Below are positions 1 through 8,693 of a DNA stretch of 26,402 bases, in pieces. A program made the position numbers and the translations under genes. The notes beneath the pieces are model-generated. The model was not told the origin of the DNA. It did no database searches and saw nothing but the letters and a program-made list of their open reading frames with translations. The DNA lies in the NCBI GenBank assembly GCA_964473355.1, contig CAYYOS010000012.1, forward strand, positions 1-26,402, given 5' to 3'. Position 1 is the first letter of the stretch, and every line of letters begins with the position of its first letter. This DNA is from CAYYOS01 sp964473355. GTDB lineage: Bacteria > Pseudomonadota > Gammaproteobacteria > Burkholderiales > REEB80.

Positions 1-1
1 T

Positions 2-304
2 ATGCACTGCGAAGACTTAGATTGGTGCATCCGCTTTCGGAAGGCGGTGTTCGATATATTATTTGTGCCTAATATCGAGATAACTCATGCAAAAGGCATA
101 TGCAGTCAAGCGCGTCCAATTGCGGTAGAGTGGCATAAGCATAAAGGTATGGTGAGTTTATACCGAAAACATTTCGCGAATGATTATTCCCCGCTTGCCT
201 TATTTTTTTTCAGGCTTGCAATATGGTCGCGTTTTTATCTTAAATTACCTTATTTGATAGGGAGATATGCATTCCGAGACCGTCACCGTTACGGGCGCCA
301 GTAG
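2..304 (+). CDS. Glycosyltransferase family 2, C-terminal part (truncated by window edge)
   Basis: This is the last ~100 residues of a GT2-type glycosyltransferase of the rhamnosyltransferase-like kind used in O-antigen or capsule assembly. It opens with a CEDLDWCIR motif; in GT2 enzymes an ED pair of this sort lies in the active site, usually about two thirds into the protein, so the ATG at base 2 is an internal methionine and the gene begins outside the window. After the motif come a short beta-rich stretch with a conserved-looking His (ITHAKG) and a basic/aromatic tail (HKGMVSLYRKHF, then a hydrophobic segment LALFFFRLAIW) that probably lies on the membrane. The following SDR gene starts 38 nt inside this one, as expected in a compact polysaccharide operon. 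Donor and acceptor sugars cannot be read from this fragment. Confidence 0.8.
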   Translation: MHCEDLDWCIRFRKAVFDILFVPNIEITHAKGICSQARPIAVEWHKHKGMVSLYRKHFANDYSPLALFFFRLAIWSRFYLKLPYLIGRYAFRDRHRYGRQ

Positions 305-1148
305 TCACCTCGGGTATTATCTATTGCCGCTTTTAAGGGGCGCTGGCTATGACGTGGTCGCCATAACGCGGAAAGCAAGTTTTGCAGAAACTGCACCTGA
401 GGGCGTGGATTGCCAAATAAGTGATTTATCTAACTACGATCAGAGCTTGAAGTTTAGTCGGTATTTGGTTCACCTCGCGCCCATATGGACGCTCCCGCCT
501 TTAATTGCGCGCGCCGCGGACGATGGGCTAACCCGCTTAATAGCGTTTAGCTCCACCAGCGCAATGAGTAAAAGCCATTCTACTGACCCCTCAGAAAGGC
601 AATTGGCGTTGAGCTTGCAAAAAGGTGAAAGAGAGGTGAGTGAACTTTGCAATCAGCACAATATTCAGTGGACAATTTTTCGCCCCACGATGATTTATGG
701 TGGCGGTCGCGATGCGAATGTCAGCGTCATCGCACGTTTTATTAGTCGTTTCGGGTTTTTTCCCCTAGCGGCGCCCGCGTTGGGATTGCGGCAGCCCGTA
801 CACGCCGAAGATTTGGCGCAAGCCGTACTAAGTGCGTTATTACATCCGGCTACCTATTCGCAAACGTACAACTTGAGCGGGGCCGAAGTGCTAACCTACC
901 GAGCGTTGACGGAAAAAATTTTTGCCGCTTTGAATAAAAAACCTCACCTGCTTTTTTTGCCGTCCGTCGTTTTCCAAAGTGCGCTGCGCTTGGCTAAATT
1001 ATTGCCGCGCTATCGGCATGTGAGCACTGCGGCCATCGTTCGCATGAATCAAGATTTGGCTTTTTCTCACGAAGAGGCTAGCCGCGATTTTGGGTTTACT
1101 GCGCGGCGGTTCAAATTCGAGCCTTTGCCTGACGCTAAAACTAAATGA
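267..1148 (+). CDS. NAD-dependent epimerase/dehydratase (SDR), WbpV/WbpK-like sugar-nucleotide reductase
   Basis: An extended short-chain dehydrogenase of 293 residues. The N-terminus has the Rossmann nucleotide-binding motif TGASSHLGYYLLPLL (residues ~8-22), followed by the VHLAP region and the C-terminal sugar-binding part with FRPTMIYGGGRD and RQPVHAEDLAQAV. The start at 267 has a GGGAGA ribosome binding site just before it and overlaps the upstream glycosyltransferase by 38 nt; the stop overlaps the next gene as ATGA. By position, directly before a WbpL-like transferase and a WbpM-like dehydratase, it probably reduces the 4-keto sugar made by the dehydratase to a UDP-QuiNAc or UDP-FucNAc type product. 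The usual SDR YxxxK motif is not obvious: after the SSTSAMSK strand the candidate is LSLQK, without tyrosine. Family is secure, the exact reaction is inferred from context. Confidence 0.85.
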   Translation: MHSETVTVTGASSHLGYYLLPLLRGAGYDVVAITRKASFAETAPEGVDCQISDLSNYDQSLKFSRYLVHLAPIWTLPPLIARAADDGLTRLIAFSSTSAMSKSHSTDPSERQLALSLQKGEREVSELCNQHNIQWTIFRPTMIYGGGRDANVSVIARFISRFGFFPLAAPALGLRQPVHAEDLAQAVLSALLHPATYSQTYNLSGAEVLTYRALTEKIFAALNKKPHLLFLPSVVFQSALRLAKLLPRYRHVSTAAIVRMNQDLAFSHEEASRDFGFTARRFKFEPLPDAKTK

Positions 1149-2125
1149 CCGGGTGGGTTCCGATTGTATCTTTTGTGGTTGCCTTGGGCGGCACGTTTTG
1201 GCTGCAAAAAAATTATGTGGGTCCTAAGGATTATCCTAACGAGCGTTCCTTGCACGTTAAACCGGTACCCCGCACGGGTGGTGTCGCAGTGGTGTTCGCA
1301 ATGGCGATTGGCGCTATGCTTGGGAATTATGACGAAAAATTAATATTAGTCGGTTTGACGGTGAGTTTAGCCGCAATTTCATTTTTGGATGACCTTTTTC
1401 ATTTACCTATCGTTGTTCGATTAGCAGCGCATGTTTTTTGTGTGGTAGCCGCGATTAATTGGTTGCCCAGCGCGCTTAATAGCTGGGCGTTTGTTTTAAC
1501 TGCGCTGGCGCTTACCTGGTTAACGAATCTCTATAACTTTATGGATGGCGCGGACGGCTTAGCCGCAGGCATGACGGTGATCGGGTTTAGCGCCTACGCC
1601 AGCGCCGCTCTCCTGGCCGGCCACAGCCACTTCGCGACCTTAAATTTTTCAATTTCCGCTGCCGCCTTAGGATTCCTACTATTTAATTTTCATCCCGCGC
1701 GAATTTTTCTAGGCGATGTGGGTTCTATCTCGCTGGGATTCCTCGCGGGCATCTGCGGATTTTATGGGTGGCAAGCCGCCATTTGGCCGGCCTGGTTTCC
1801 GGTTCTGGTTTTTTCTCCTTTTATAGTAGATGCATCCCTTACTTTAGTAAAACGATTGCTGCGAGGGGAGAAAATATGGCAAGCGCATAGTCAACATTAT
1901 TATCAAAAACTGGTCCATTCCGGCTTAGGACAGCGTAAAATGGCGCTATTCGAATATTTGCTTATGCTCATCGTGGCGATAACTTCAGTCCTTAGTCTGC
2001 AACTGACTCCACCCTGGCAAACTTTATTCATTGCCTTCTGGGTAAGCATTTACTTGATTCTCATATTCCGCTTGGATAAATATTTCCGCACCCGACATGT
2101 TAAGCCTGCGCCGCCCTCAATTTAG
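1145..2125 (+). CDS. wbpL: Glycosyltransferase family 4 (WecA/WbpL-like undecaprenyl-phosphate sugar-1-phosphate transferase)
   Basis: A polytopic inner-membrane enzyme of 326 residues in the MraY/WecA superfamily. It would transfer a sugar-1-phosphate (HexNAc or FucNAc type) from a UDP donor to undecaprenyl phosphate, the first membrane step of O-antigen synthesis. Family signatures are in the right order: HVKPVPRTGG near residue 38 (cytoplasmic loop 1), the acidic FLDDLF motif near 80, NLYNFMDGADGLA near 128 (catalytic loop), NFHPARIFLGDVGS near 180, and a histidine-rich AHSQHYYQKL segment near 250. Hydrophobic segments alternate throughout. The ATGA overlap with the SDR gene suggests translational coupling; no strong Shine-Dalgarno is seen. 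The SDR-WbpL-WbpM order matches the end of Pseudomonas O-antigen clusters. The symbol is by similarity and context; donor specificity is unproven. Confidence 0.88.
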   Translation: MTGWVPIVSFVVALGGTFWLQKNYVGPKDYPNERSLHVKPVPRTGGVAVVFAMAIGAMLGNYDEKLILVGLTVSLAAISFLDDLFHLPIVVRLAAHVFCVVAAINWLPSALNSWAFVLTALALTWLTNLYNFMDGADGLAAGMTVIGFSAYASAALLAGHSHFATLNFSISAAALGFLLFNFHPARIFLGDVGSISLGFLAGICGFYGWQAAIWPAWFPVLVFSPFIVDASLTLVKRLLRGEKIWQAHSQHYYQKLVHSGLGQRKMALFEYLLMLIVAITSVLSLQLTPPWQTLFIAFWVSIYLILIFRLDKYFRTRHVKPAPPSI

Positions 2126-4117
2126 AACTTTGTTAGCTTTTAGCCACGACCTCATCGCAGCGGGCTTGGCGTGGGTGGGTGCGTTTTGGTTGCGGTTTAA
2201 TTTAGATATTCCACCGGCTTATTCACCTACGGTTTGGGGAAGTCTAATTTGGATCATACCGTTACAGGCTATCATTTTTTGGCGCTTTGGCCTGTACCGA
2301 GGAATTTGGCGCTACGCTAGTCTTCCCGATTTAAAACGGATTTTGCTNNNNNNNNNNNNNNNNNNNNNNNNNNNNNNNNNNNNNNNNNNNNNNNNNNNNN
2401 NNNNNNNNNNNNNNNNNNNNNNNNNNNNNNNNNNNNNNNNNNNNNNNTGTACCGAGGAATTTGGCGCTACGCTAGTCTTCCCGATTTAAAACGGATTTTG
2501 CTAGCGGTGCTGGTAGCGGCCATGGCCGTGCCGCTACTCGTGTTTATGCTGAAAATCCCGGTACTGTTGCCGCGTTCCGTGTTGTTACTCGACCCCCTGC
2601 TGTTAGTTATCATCATGGGGGGCAGCCGCTTAGCTTATCGCGCGTGGAAGGAGCATCGCTTATATGGGGTAATAGAACGCTTGGGCAAACCGGTACTGGT
2701 GTTGGGCGCGGGGGATACGGCCGTCAATCTTCTAAAGGAGTTGTCGCGCAGCCATGAGTGGCGCGTAGTGGGATTATTGGACGACAATCATGCGAAACAC
2801 GGGCGCTTATTGAATGGCGTAAAAGTATTGGGCGACCTGGAAGACGTGGCTTTTTGGGCGCGGCGCTTAGGCGTGCAACACTGCATCATCGCCATGCCAT
2901 CGGCGGCTTCCACGACACGCCGGCGCGTCGTAAAACTTTGTACCCAGGCGGGATTAAATGCACTGACGGTGCCCTCGCTGGATGACTTAATGAGCCGTAA
3001 AGTATTGGTCTCAAAAGTTCGTAGCGTGGATATTGATGACCTGTTGGGGCGCGAACCTGTGGTGCTTGATGATGCGGGCTTACATCAACTTTTAACCGGT
3101 GCCAGCATCATGGTAAGCGGCGCAGGTGGCTCAATTGGATCGGAACTATGCCGTCAGATTGCGGCCTTTTCTCCACATCGCTTAATCCTTTTTGAGTTAA
3201 ACGAATTAGCGCTCTACAGTATGGAACAAGAATTTAACGAGCGCTATTCGGAAATTGAATTCGTATATGCGATTGGCGACGTTAAAAACCATGCTCGTGT
3301 CGGGCAAATTCTAAAGGAATACCGGCCCAGTGTTATTTTTCACGCCGCCGCTTACAAACACGTGCCCCTCATGGAAGAGGGAAATGCTTTTGAAGCATTG
3401 CAGAATAACGTAATGGGCACGTATGCGCTTGCCCAAGAAGCAATTGCGCATAAGGTGGAAAAATTTGTGCTGATATCCACCGATAAAGCAGTTAACCCCG
3501 CCAATGTTATGGGCGCTAGTAAACGCTTAGCGGAAATGGTTTGTCAGGGCTTGCAGCCCGGCGCAGGTACTCGTTTTGTTATGGTGCGTTTCGGCAACGT
3601 TTTAGGTAGCACCGGTAGCGTCATTCCAAAATTCCATGAGCAGATTGCCAAGGGCGGGCCCGTCACGGTAACGCACGCGGATGTCACCCGCTATTTTATG
3701 TCTCTCGCCGAGGCTGCTCAACTCGTACTGCAGGCCGGGCTCATGGGGCAGGGTGGGGAAGTATTTGTGATGGATATGGGTGAGCCGATACGCATTGCCG
3801 ATCTGGCCCGGGACATGATTAAACTTTCGGGGTTTGGCGAAGATGAGATTAAAATTATTTACACCGGTTTACGTAACGGCGAAAAATTGTCCGAGGAGTT
3901 ACTTACCCATGATGAACAAAGTTTGCCTACCCCGCATAGTAAATTACGCATCGCCCAGGCGCGTCAGGTGAATAAAGAGTGGGTTGTGGGGTTATTGCAT
4001 TGGTTAGGTAAAGCGGGCTATTTAAGCGACGATGAAGTTAGACAGCAATTGGTTAAATGGCTGCCAGAATATTTGAACATTGAACACGCAGAAACTAAGC
4101 TTAGCGCGTCGGCATAA
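2097..4117 (+). CDS. wbpM: WbpM/CapD-family nucleoside-diphosphate sugar 4,6-dehydratase (split only by a false assembly gap)
   Basis: A membrane-anchored 4,6-dehydratase for UDP-GlcNAc-type sugars, supplying 4-keto intermediates for O-antigen sugars. The ORF from 2097 runs into 100 Ns and a second ORF continues to 4117. Removing the Ns and one copy of the 55-bp flank (155 nt in all) joins both in frame into 621 residues, a normal length for this family. In the joined protein, residues ~10-130 hold four membrane segments; residues ~142-190 are a first Rossmann domain (VLVLGAGDTA, VVGLLDD); the second begins with VSGAGGSIGSE near 289. The catalytic region STDKAVNPANVMGASK places Thr410, Met420 and Lys424 as the S/T-M-K triad known for WbpM, where Met replaces the usual SDR Tyr. 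The start overlaps the wbpL-like gene by 29 nt, so the genes are probably co-translated. The annotated span includes the artefactual bases. Confidence 0.88.
2293..2347. repeat. Left copy of 55-bp exact repeat at the gap edge
   Basis: These 55 bases, ending directly at the first N, are identical to bases 2448-2502 directly after the last N. They encode residues of the loop LYRGIWRYASLPDLKRIL in the wbpM-like gene. An exact overlap ending on both gap edges is the expected mark of two contigs that share one k-mer, so this is an assembly feature rather than a biological repeat. Confidence 0.95.
2348..2447. other. Assembly gap, 100 N, probably of negative true size
   Basis: Exactly 100 undetermined bases, the conventional length for a scaffold gap of unknown size. 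Both flanks are the same 55 bp, and collapsing them restores the reading frame of the wbpM-like gene. The likely true relation of the contigs is a 55-bp overlap with no missing sequence. Confidence 0.97.
2448..2502. repeat. Right copy of 55-bp exact repeat at the gap edge
   Basis: Second copy of bases 2293-2347, beginning at the first base after the Ns. The TTG at 2498 inside it would be read as a start codon by gene callers, but in the joined gene it is an ordinary leucine codon (Leu83). Confidence 0.95.
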
Positions 4118-4159
4118 AGGACTCGAGTTTTTAGTTAGATGCTGAATCATTCTACTTTA

Positions 4160-4635
4160 TAACACCCTATACAGAGAGAGGCTCCGGCTTAGGGTTGGCC
4201 TTGGGACCCTTGCCCCACCGCCGAGCAGCGCAACCAAGCCAGGAGAAGTCGGCGAGCATTGTTCGGATCCTGAGCGCCGCGGGCGCGAGGTTGAGTTGCG
4301 CAGCCGCCTGGCTTGGGAGCAGCGCAGGGAACCCGTGAGGGCGGATGGGGAGGGTGGCTTTCTCTTTGATTACTTTCTCTAAGGCCTTACAAGAGACGGG
4401 CGACCGCTTGAGCAGGAGCAGTGCCTTCCGAAGAAAGGTGCGACGTGAAAGCGGGATGCTAGCCCGGAATAACACGCAGTCGCCTGGCGCCCTGACGCTG
4501 CCCGATCCCGCGTTGCGGGTCCCGCGGGCGACGCTCTTAGGGCGCCTTAGGTGCCGGGCTACCCCCGGCAATTTAATTAAAACCCTGGATTCCTCTCGAT
4601 CCCGCCTGACGGGACGCTTCTCGCGGGAATGACGA
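4160..4635. repeat. Palindrome-rich dispersed repeat, no credible gene
   Basis: This fills most of the 520 bp between the convergent ends of the wbpM-like gene and the minus-strand operon. It is richer in GC than its surroundings and open in several overlapping frames on both strands, whose products are low-complexity and unlike real proteins. It contains inverted repeats: a perfect 7-bp stem with 5-nt loop at 4552-4570, a CCCGC/GCGGG stem near 4506-4519, and a TCCCG/CGGGA stem followed by TCGCGGGAATGAC near 4600-4632. Bases 4213-4257 match 10106-10062 (other strand) at 43 of 45 positions. That second copy in the same window identifies it as a repeat. It may also act in ending transcription from both sides; this is inference. 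Confidence 0.75.
4552..4570. other. Perfect hairpin between convergent genes (possible terminator, weak T tract)
   Basis: TGCCGGG, five loop bases, CCCGGCA: a perfect 7-bp GC-rich stem. On the plus strand it is followed by ATTTAATT, a poor U tract; on the minus strand no T run follows. It could end transcription of the polysaccharide genes weakly, or simply be one of the palindromes of the repeat it lies in. Confidence 0.4.
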
Positions 4636-4637
4636 GC

Positions 4638-5738
4638 TCACGTTAAAGCGTTCTTAAAAACTTTTTCCATGCTATCTAACATCTGATCCACTCCGAATCG
4701 CTGCAAAGCCTGTTGTCTCGCCGCCGACCCTAGGCGTTGACGTAAGCTTGCATCGGTCATCAGGCGCCGTAGGGCCTGCTCCAACGCTTTAGCGTCTTGG
4801 GGCGGGACGATTAGCGCTGTGTGCTCATGTTGTGCAACTTCTAAAATACTACCCACCGGCGTGGTAATGACGGGCAACTCGCACGCCATAGCTTGTAACA
4901 GCGCCTGCGGTACGCCTTCATTGGCATACGACGGTAATACGAAAATATCCATCGCATTTAACCAAGGAAGTACATCGTGTTGATTCCCCGGCATCAGCAC
5001 GGCTGCCGCCACGCCTAGTGACGTGACTTGCTCAGTGATTGCGGTCTGTTGTGGGCCGTCCCCCACGATTAGAAGTTTTACGTTTGGAGCGGCAAGATCG
5101 GCAAAGGCTTGCAACAGGAAGCGGTGTCCTTTCCAGCTTCTTAATGTGGCGACGATGCCGATGACAATTGTTTGGTTCGAGATACCTAAAGCGCGCTTAG
5201 CTTTCGCCTTATCCCCAGGGACGTAATGAGTGAGATCAATACCGGTGGGTACCGAAACAATCTTTTCTGCCGCGATGTTGTTGTTAGCGATCAACTGGGC
5301 GCGGAGCGCGTCCCCCGTCGTAACAATGCTGTGTGTTGCTGTTTGATAAAGCCAGCGGGTCGTAAAGTTATTGGTGACAGCGGCTGAGACATGACGCGTG
5401 CGTACCAATACCGGTTTAGGCCTAACACCCAATGAACCCAATGCGACCAGCCAGGTATCGGTAGAACTATGCGTGTTAATTATTTGCGGGGGGTGCGCCT
5501 GTATCCAGCTACGTAGTGCCGATAATCCTCGCCAATTTTTTCTGGCGATAGGCATGGCTATTACCCGTAGACCGCGTTTGACTGCTTGCGTATATATTTT
5601 GGACTCCCGAGGACACAATATCGTCACCTTGTGACCACGCTGTCGCATGCCCTGCGCCTCGGTAAGAATGCGTATTTCTTGGCCGCCCCAGCCTAAGGAC
5701 GATTCCGTATGCACGATGGTAAAACTTCGCTCACCCAT
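4638..5738 (-). CDS. Glycosyltransferase family 4 (GT-B, WaaG/RfaB-like)
   Basis: A 366-residue GT-B retaining glycosyltransferase acting at the cytoplasmic face of the inner membrane, probably on lipopolysaccharide core or another envelope glycan. The N-terminal domain starts FTIVHTESSLGWGGQEIRIL, with the GGQE glycine loop that receives the donor. The C-terminal Rossmann domain begins near residue 190 (IGIVATLRSWKGHRFLLQAF, then VKLLIVGDGPQ) and has the GT4 signature ANEGVPQALLQAMACELPVITT near 270-292, whose Glu residues bind the nucleotide sugar. The start is two bases after the msbA stop, so the two are almost certainly one transcript. It is the last gene of the minus-strand envelope operon and ends against the dispersed repeat. 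The sugar transferred is unknown. Confidence 0.87.
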   Translation of the reverse strand: MGERSFTIVHTESSLGWGGQEIRILTEAQGMRQRGHKVTILCPRESKIYTQAVKRGLRVIAMPIARKNWRGLSALRSWIQAHPPQIINTHSSTDTWLVALGSLGVRPKPVLVRTRHVSAAVTNNFTTRWLYQTATHSIVTTGDALRAQLIANNNIAAEKIVSVPTGIDLTHYVPGDKAKAKRALGISNQTIVIGIVATLRSWKGHRFLLQAFADLAAPNVKLLIVGDGPQQTAITEQVTSLGVAAAVLMPGNQHDVLPWLNAMDIFVLPSYANEGVPQALLQAMACELPVITTPVGSILEVAQHEHTALIVPPQDAKALEQALRRLMTDASLRQRLGSAARQQALQRFGVDQMLDSMEKVFKNALT

Positions 5739-5740
5739 GG

Positions 5741-7501
5741 TTAAAGCGTTTCGTTAGCGGCAGTGTTGAATTGAATGCGATACAGTTGCGCGTAAAGTTG
5801 GTTGCGGGCTAAAAGCTCGGGGTGGCTACCGATTTCCGCGATTCTACCTTCCTGCATAACAATAATGCGATCAGCTTTTTCAATAGTGGAAAGACGGTGA
5901 GCAATAACAATAGTTGTCCGATTGCGCATTAGTTCATCGAGCGCTGCTTGTACGTGGCGCTCCGATTCGCTGTCCAATGATGAAGTAGCCTCGTCCATAA
6001 TTAATATGGGCGCGTTTTTTAAGAGTGCCCGCGCAATCGCTAGTCGTTGCCGTTGGCCCCCCGATAAACGTACCCCATTCTCTCCAATATAAGTCTGCAG
6101 ACCCTCCGGCAAATTTTCTATGAACTCCATGGCATGCGCGGCGCGCGCGGCGGCGATAATTTCCTCCTGGGTGGAATGCGCTTCGCGCCCATAGGCGATA
6201 TTGGCCGCTACTGTGTCGTTAAACAACACCACATCCTGGCTGACCAATGCGATATGGGCACGCAAGTCCGCTAACTTAATTTTTTCGATATTAATACTAT
6301 CTATTAATATTTCCCCCGCGCTGGCGTGATAAAAACGCGGGATCAAATTGACGACGGTGGTTTTTCCACTACCTGAAGAACCTACCAGCGCCACGGTTTC
6401 GCCGGCTTCCACAACAAAACTAATCCCCGCTAATGTCGATCGCGCCCCATAGGAAAACGATACGTCGCGAAACTCAATTTTACCTTTGGGGTGGTCAAGC
6501 GTTAGGGTGCCGCCATCGGTTTCCGAGGTTTCATCGAGCATTTGAAACACGACTTCAGCCGCCGCTAAGCCGCGCTGTAGATGCTCATTGACGCCGATCA
6601 AATGCTTTAACGGACCAAACAACAGCAGCATCGCAACCATAAAAGATACAAAGCCCCCTACGGTAATTTGGTTGGCATCGGTTTGGAGTGTGGCGATATA
6701 CACAATCGTTGCTAAAGCACTGGCAACAATCAGTTGAACAATGGGCACGTTTGCGGAAGAAGCCATGACCTGTTTCATATGAAAGTGGCGCGCAGCATTG
6801 ATAACCTTGAAAAAACGCTGTCCCTCGTATTCATGTCCCCCAAAAACTTTCACCACCTTGTGGCCTTCGATAGATTCTTCTAGTACATGAGAAATTTCCC
6901 CTAAAGAGCGTTGCACATTACGGCTACTTCCTCTTAGGCGCGCGCTGAAAATCTTAACGACGAGGGCGATAATTGGTGCTGAGGCAAGCACCACTAACGC
7001 GAGTTTCCAATTTTTGTAAAACATCCATGCCAGCAATCCTACGGTGGTCAGTGAGTCGCGCACCAGAACGGTGACCACATTGGTTGCGGCGTTGGTCACT
7101 TGGCTCACATTAAAGGCCAAATTCGCAATTAAATTCCCGGAGGAATTGTCGTCATAATATTTCGTCGGCAGGCTCAATAACTTGCGAAACATCAAGTTCC
7201 TTAAATCCATTACCAGCTTGCTTGCCACCCACGCCAAACTAACAGCGCTGACATAAGACGCCACACCGCGCACCACGAATAACACAATGATCAATAGTGG
7301 AATCCATTTAATAAGCGTTTGGTCTTTTTTTATAAAACTGCCATCCAGCATGGGTTCTAGGAGCGCCGGAAACATCGGTTCGGTGGCGGCTACGACTACC
7401 ATGGTAATAATGGAAAGCAGGAAGACGGCGCGATACGGAAGGACGTAATGAAGTAAGCGCAGATAAAGCTCGGCGCTACTCATTTTTTTTGTTTTAGACA
7501 T
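5741..7501 (-). CDS. msbA: Lipid A export ATP-binding/permease protein MsbA
   Basis: A half-size ABC exporter of 586 residues that as a dimer flips lipid A-core across the inner membrane. Residues ~1-320 are the transmembrane domain with about six helices (for example AVFLLSIITMVVVAA and LIIVLFVVRGVASYV). Residues ~335-586 form the nucleotide-binding domain with Walker A GSSGSGKTT, Q-loop LVSQDVVLF, signature LSGGQRQRLAIARA, Walker B ILIMDEATSSLD and the switch His in IVIAHRLST. Length and order are typical of MsbA. It sits between two core glycosyltransferases, which supports an LPS rather than a drug substrate. Translation may begin at the ATG at 7501 or at Met7 (MSSAELYL); neither has a clear Shine-Dalgarno. 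No lpxK follows, unlike Escherichia coli. Confidence 0.92.
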   Translation of the reverse strand: MSKTKKMSSAELYLRLLHYVLPYRAVFLLSIITMVVVAATEPMFPALLEPMLDGSFIKKDQTLIKWIPLLIIVLFVVRGVASYVSAVSLAWVASKLVMDLRNLMFRKLLSLPTKYYDDNSSGNLIANLAFNVSQVTNAATNVVTVLVRDSLTTVGLLAWMFYKNWKLALVVLASAPIIALVVKIFSARLRGSSRNVQRSLGEISHVLEESIEGHKVVKVFGGHEYEGQRFFKVINAARHFHMKQVMASSANVPIVQLIVASALATIVYIATLQTDANQITVGGFVSFMVAMLLLFGPLKHLIGVNEHLQRGLAAAEVVFQMLDETSETDGGTLTLDHPKGKIEFRDVSFSYGARSTLAGISFVVEAGETVALVGSSGSGKTTVVNLIPRFYHASAGEILIDSINIEKIKLADLRAHIALVSQDVVLFNDTVAANIAYGREAHSTQEEIIAAARAAHAMEFIENLPEGLQTYIGENGVRLSGGQRQRLAIARALLKNAPILIMDEATSSLDSESERHVQAALDELMRNRTTIVIAHRLSTIEKADRIIVMQEGRIAEIGSHPELLARNQLYAQLYRIQFNTAANETL

Positions 7502-7568
7502 AGTCGTTGGCGGCTAGCTGCGGGCTTATAAGCAACTCAAATGAAACGCAATTATACCCGGCTGTGGA

Positions 7569-8693
7569 TTAGCGTGCTAAAAGCTCGGCATATAAGTTTA
7601 CAAGGCGCTGGCTCATAGCTTCCTGAGAAAAATCACTGACGCTGGCGCGGGCGGCATGCTTCATGTTTTGCCCCTGATTAGCACAATGCAGCATATGGGC
7701 GCTTAAAGCGGTAATATCGAGCGCGTCGCAAACGTAGCCGTTCACGCCCGTTTGAATGATTTCCGCCGCGCCGCTTTTAAAACTGGTGATCACAGGTAAG
7801 CCGCTGGCGAGCGCCTCCAGTGCAACATTTGGAAAAGGGTCATATAAAGTCGGTAACACTAACGCGTCAGCGGCACTGTAGTAAGGTGCCACATCAGCTT
7901 GCGGCCCCGCAAAATGCACCCGTCTCCCAAGACCCAATTTTATGCTCAATTGCTGATAGTACTTGAGCGCCTTGTCCTTTCCCACCACTAAAAGATGCAT
8001 CTCATCGGGTAGCGCTTGCAGTGCCAAAATAGCGGCACGTAGCCCTTTCCGATGAAATCCCGAGCCGACAAAAAGAAATAGCGTGGCATCGCTCGGAACA
8101 GCATACTTGAGACGAATATCGTGCTTATGGACCTGCAAACTCGGGTGATAGCGAGCTAAATCCACACTACTATAAATGACGTGTAGCTTATCCGCCGCGA
8201 TATCGAAACAGTTGCGCAATTCATCTTTCACCATCGCTGAATTGCAGATGATCGCCTTAAGCTTAGGGTGATTAAATAATTTATTTTCCGCGGCCAAGGT
8301 GTAGCGATGATAAGGGTTAAAGCGTTGCAGAAGTTGTCCGCCGCGGCCTAAGGTGCGCGCATTTTGCGCGAGCCATTCGCGGTGTACACCATCCCCAGCG
8401 CGATATAAATCACAGCCGGCAATACGTTCATGCGATTGCACCAAATCAAAGTTATGATGCGACACAGTGCGCCGCACAGCATTTGCAAAACTCCAGTCGC
8501 GCCACAGGCGCCCTACATAAAAAGGATTGCGAATTAAAGGTTTGAAGTCATCGTTAGTTTGCCAATCGCGGGTAATTAAGGTGATATCGACGGCATGGTT
8601 TTGAAGCGCTTGCATTGCATTACTCACAAAGCGCTCTGCACCACCAAAGGCGCTATAGCGTTGGCGAATAAGGGCGAGCTGAATGCGCTTCAC
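7569..8693 (-). CDS. Glycosyltransferase family 4, WaaG-like (LPS core)
   Basis: A 374-residue GT-B enzyme resembling WaaG/RfaG, which adds the first hexose to inner-core heptose. The N-terminus reads IRQRYSAFGGAERFVSNAM, with the FGG loop found in WaaG. A segment DLYRAGDGVHREWLAQ near residue 110 parallels the DVYYAADVC region of E. coli WaaG. The donor domain starts near 200 with FLFVGSGFHRKGLRAAI and HLLVVGKD, and has the GT4 motif DPFPNVALEALASGLPVIT near 290-308. It overlaps the stop of the upstream heptosyltransferase gene by four bases (8690-8693), indicating translational coupling, and is followed after 67 bp by msbA. The role in the core is well supported by context; sugar identity is not visible. 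Confidence 0.88.
   Translation of the reverse strand: MKRIQLALIRQRYSAFGGAERFVSNAMQALQNHAVDITLITRDWQTNDDFKPLIRNPFYVGRLWRDWSFANAVRRTVSHHNFDLVQSHERIAGCDLYRAGDGVHREWLAQNARTLGRGGQLLQRFNPYHRYTLAAENKLFNHPKLKAIICNSAMVKDELRNCFDIAADKLHVIYSSVDLARYHPSLQVHKHDIRLKYAVPSDATLFLFVGSGFHRKGLRAAILALQALPDEMHLLVVGKDKALKYYQQLSIKLGLGRRVHFAGPQADVAPYYSAADALVLPTLYDPFPNVALEALASGLPVITSFKSGAAEIIQTGVNGYVCDALDITALSAHMLHCANQGQNMKHAARASVSDFSQEAMSQRLVNLYAELLAR

Noticed and set aside
4167..4632. Open frames of 134 (minus) and 95 (plus) residues between the two envelope operons
   Set aside because: They overlap on opposite strands inside the palindromic repeat; the products are low-complexity and Arg/Pro-rich, with no family likeness.
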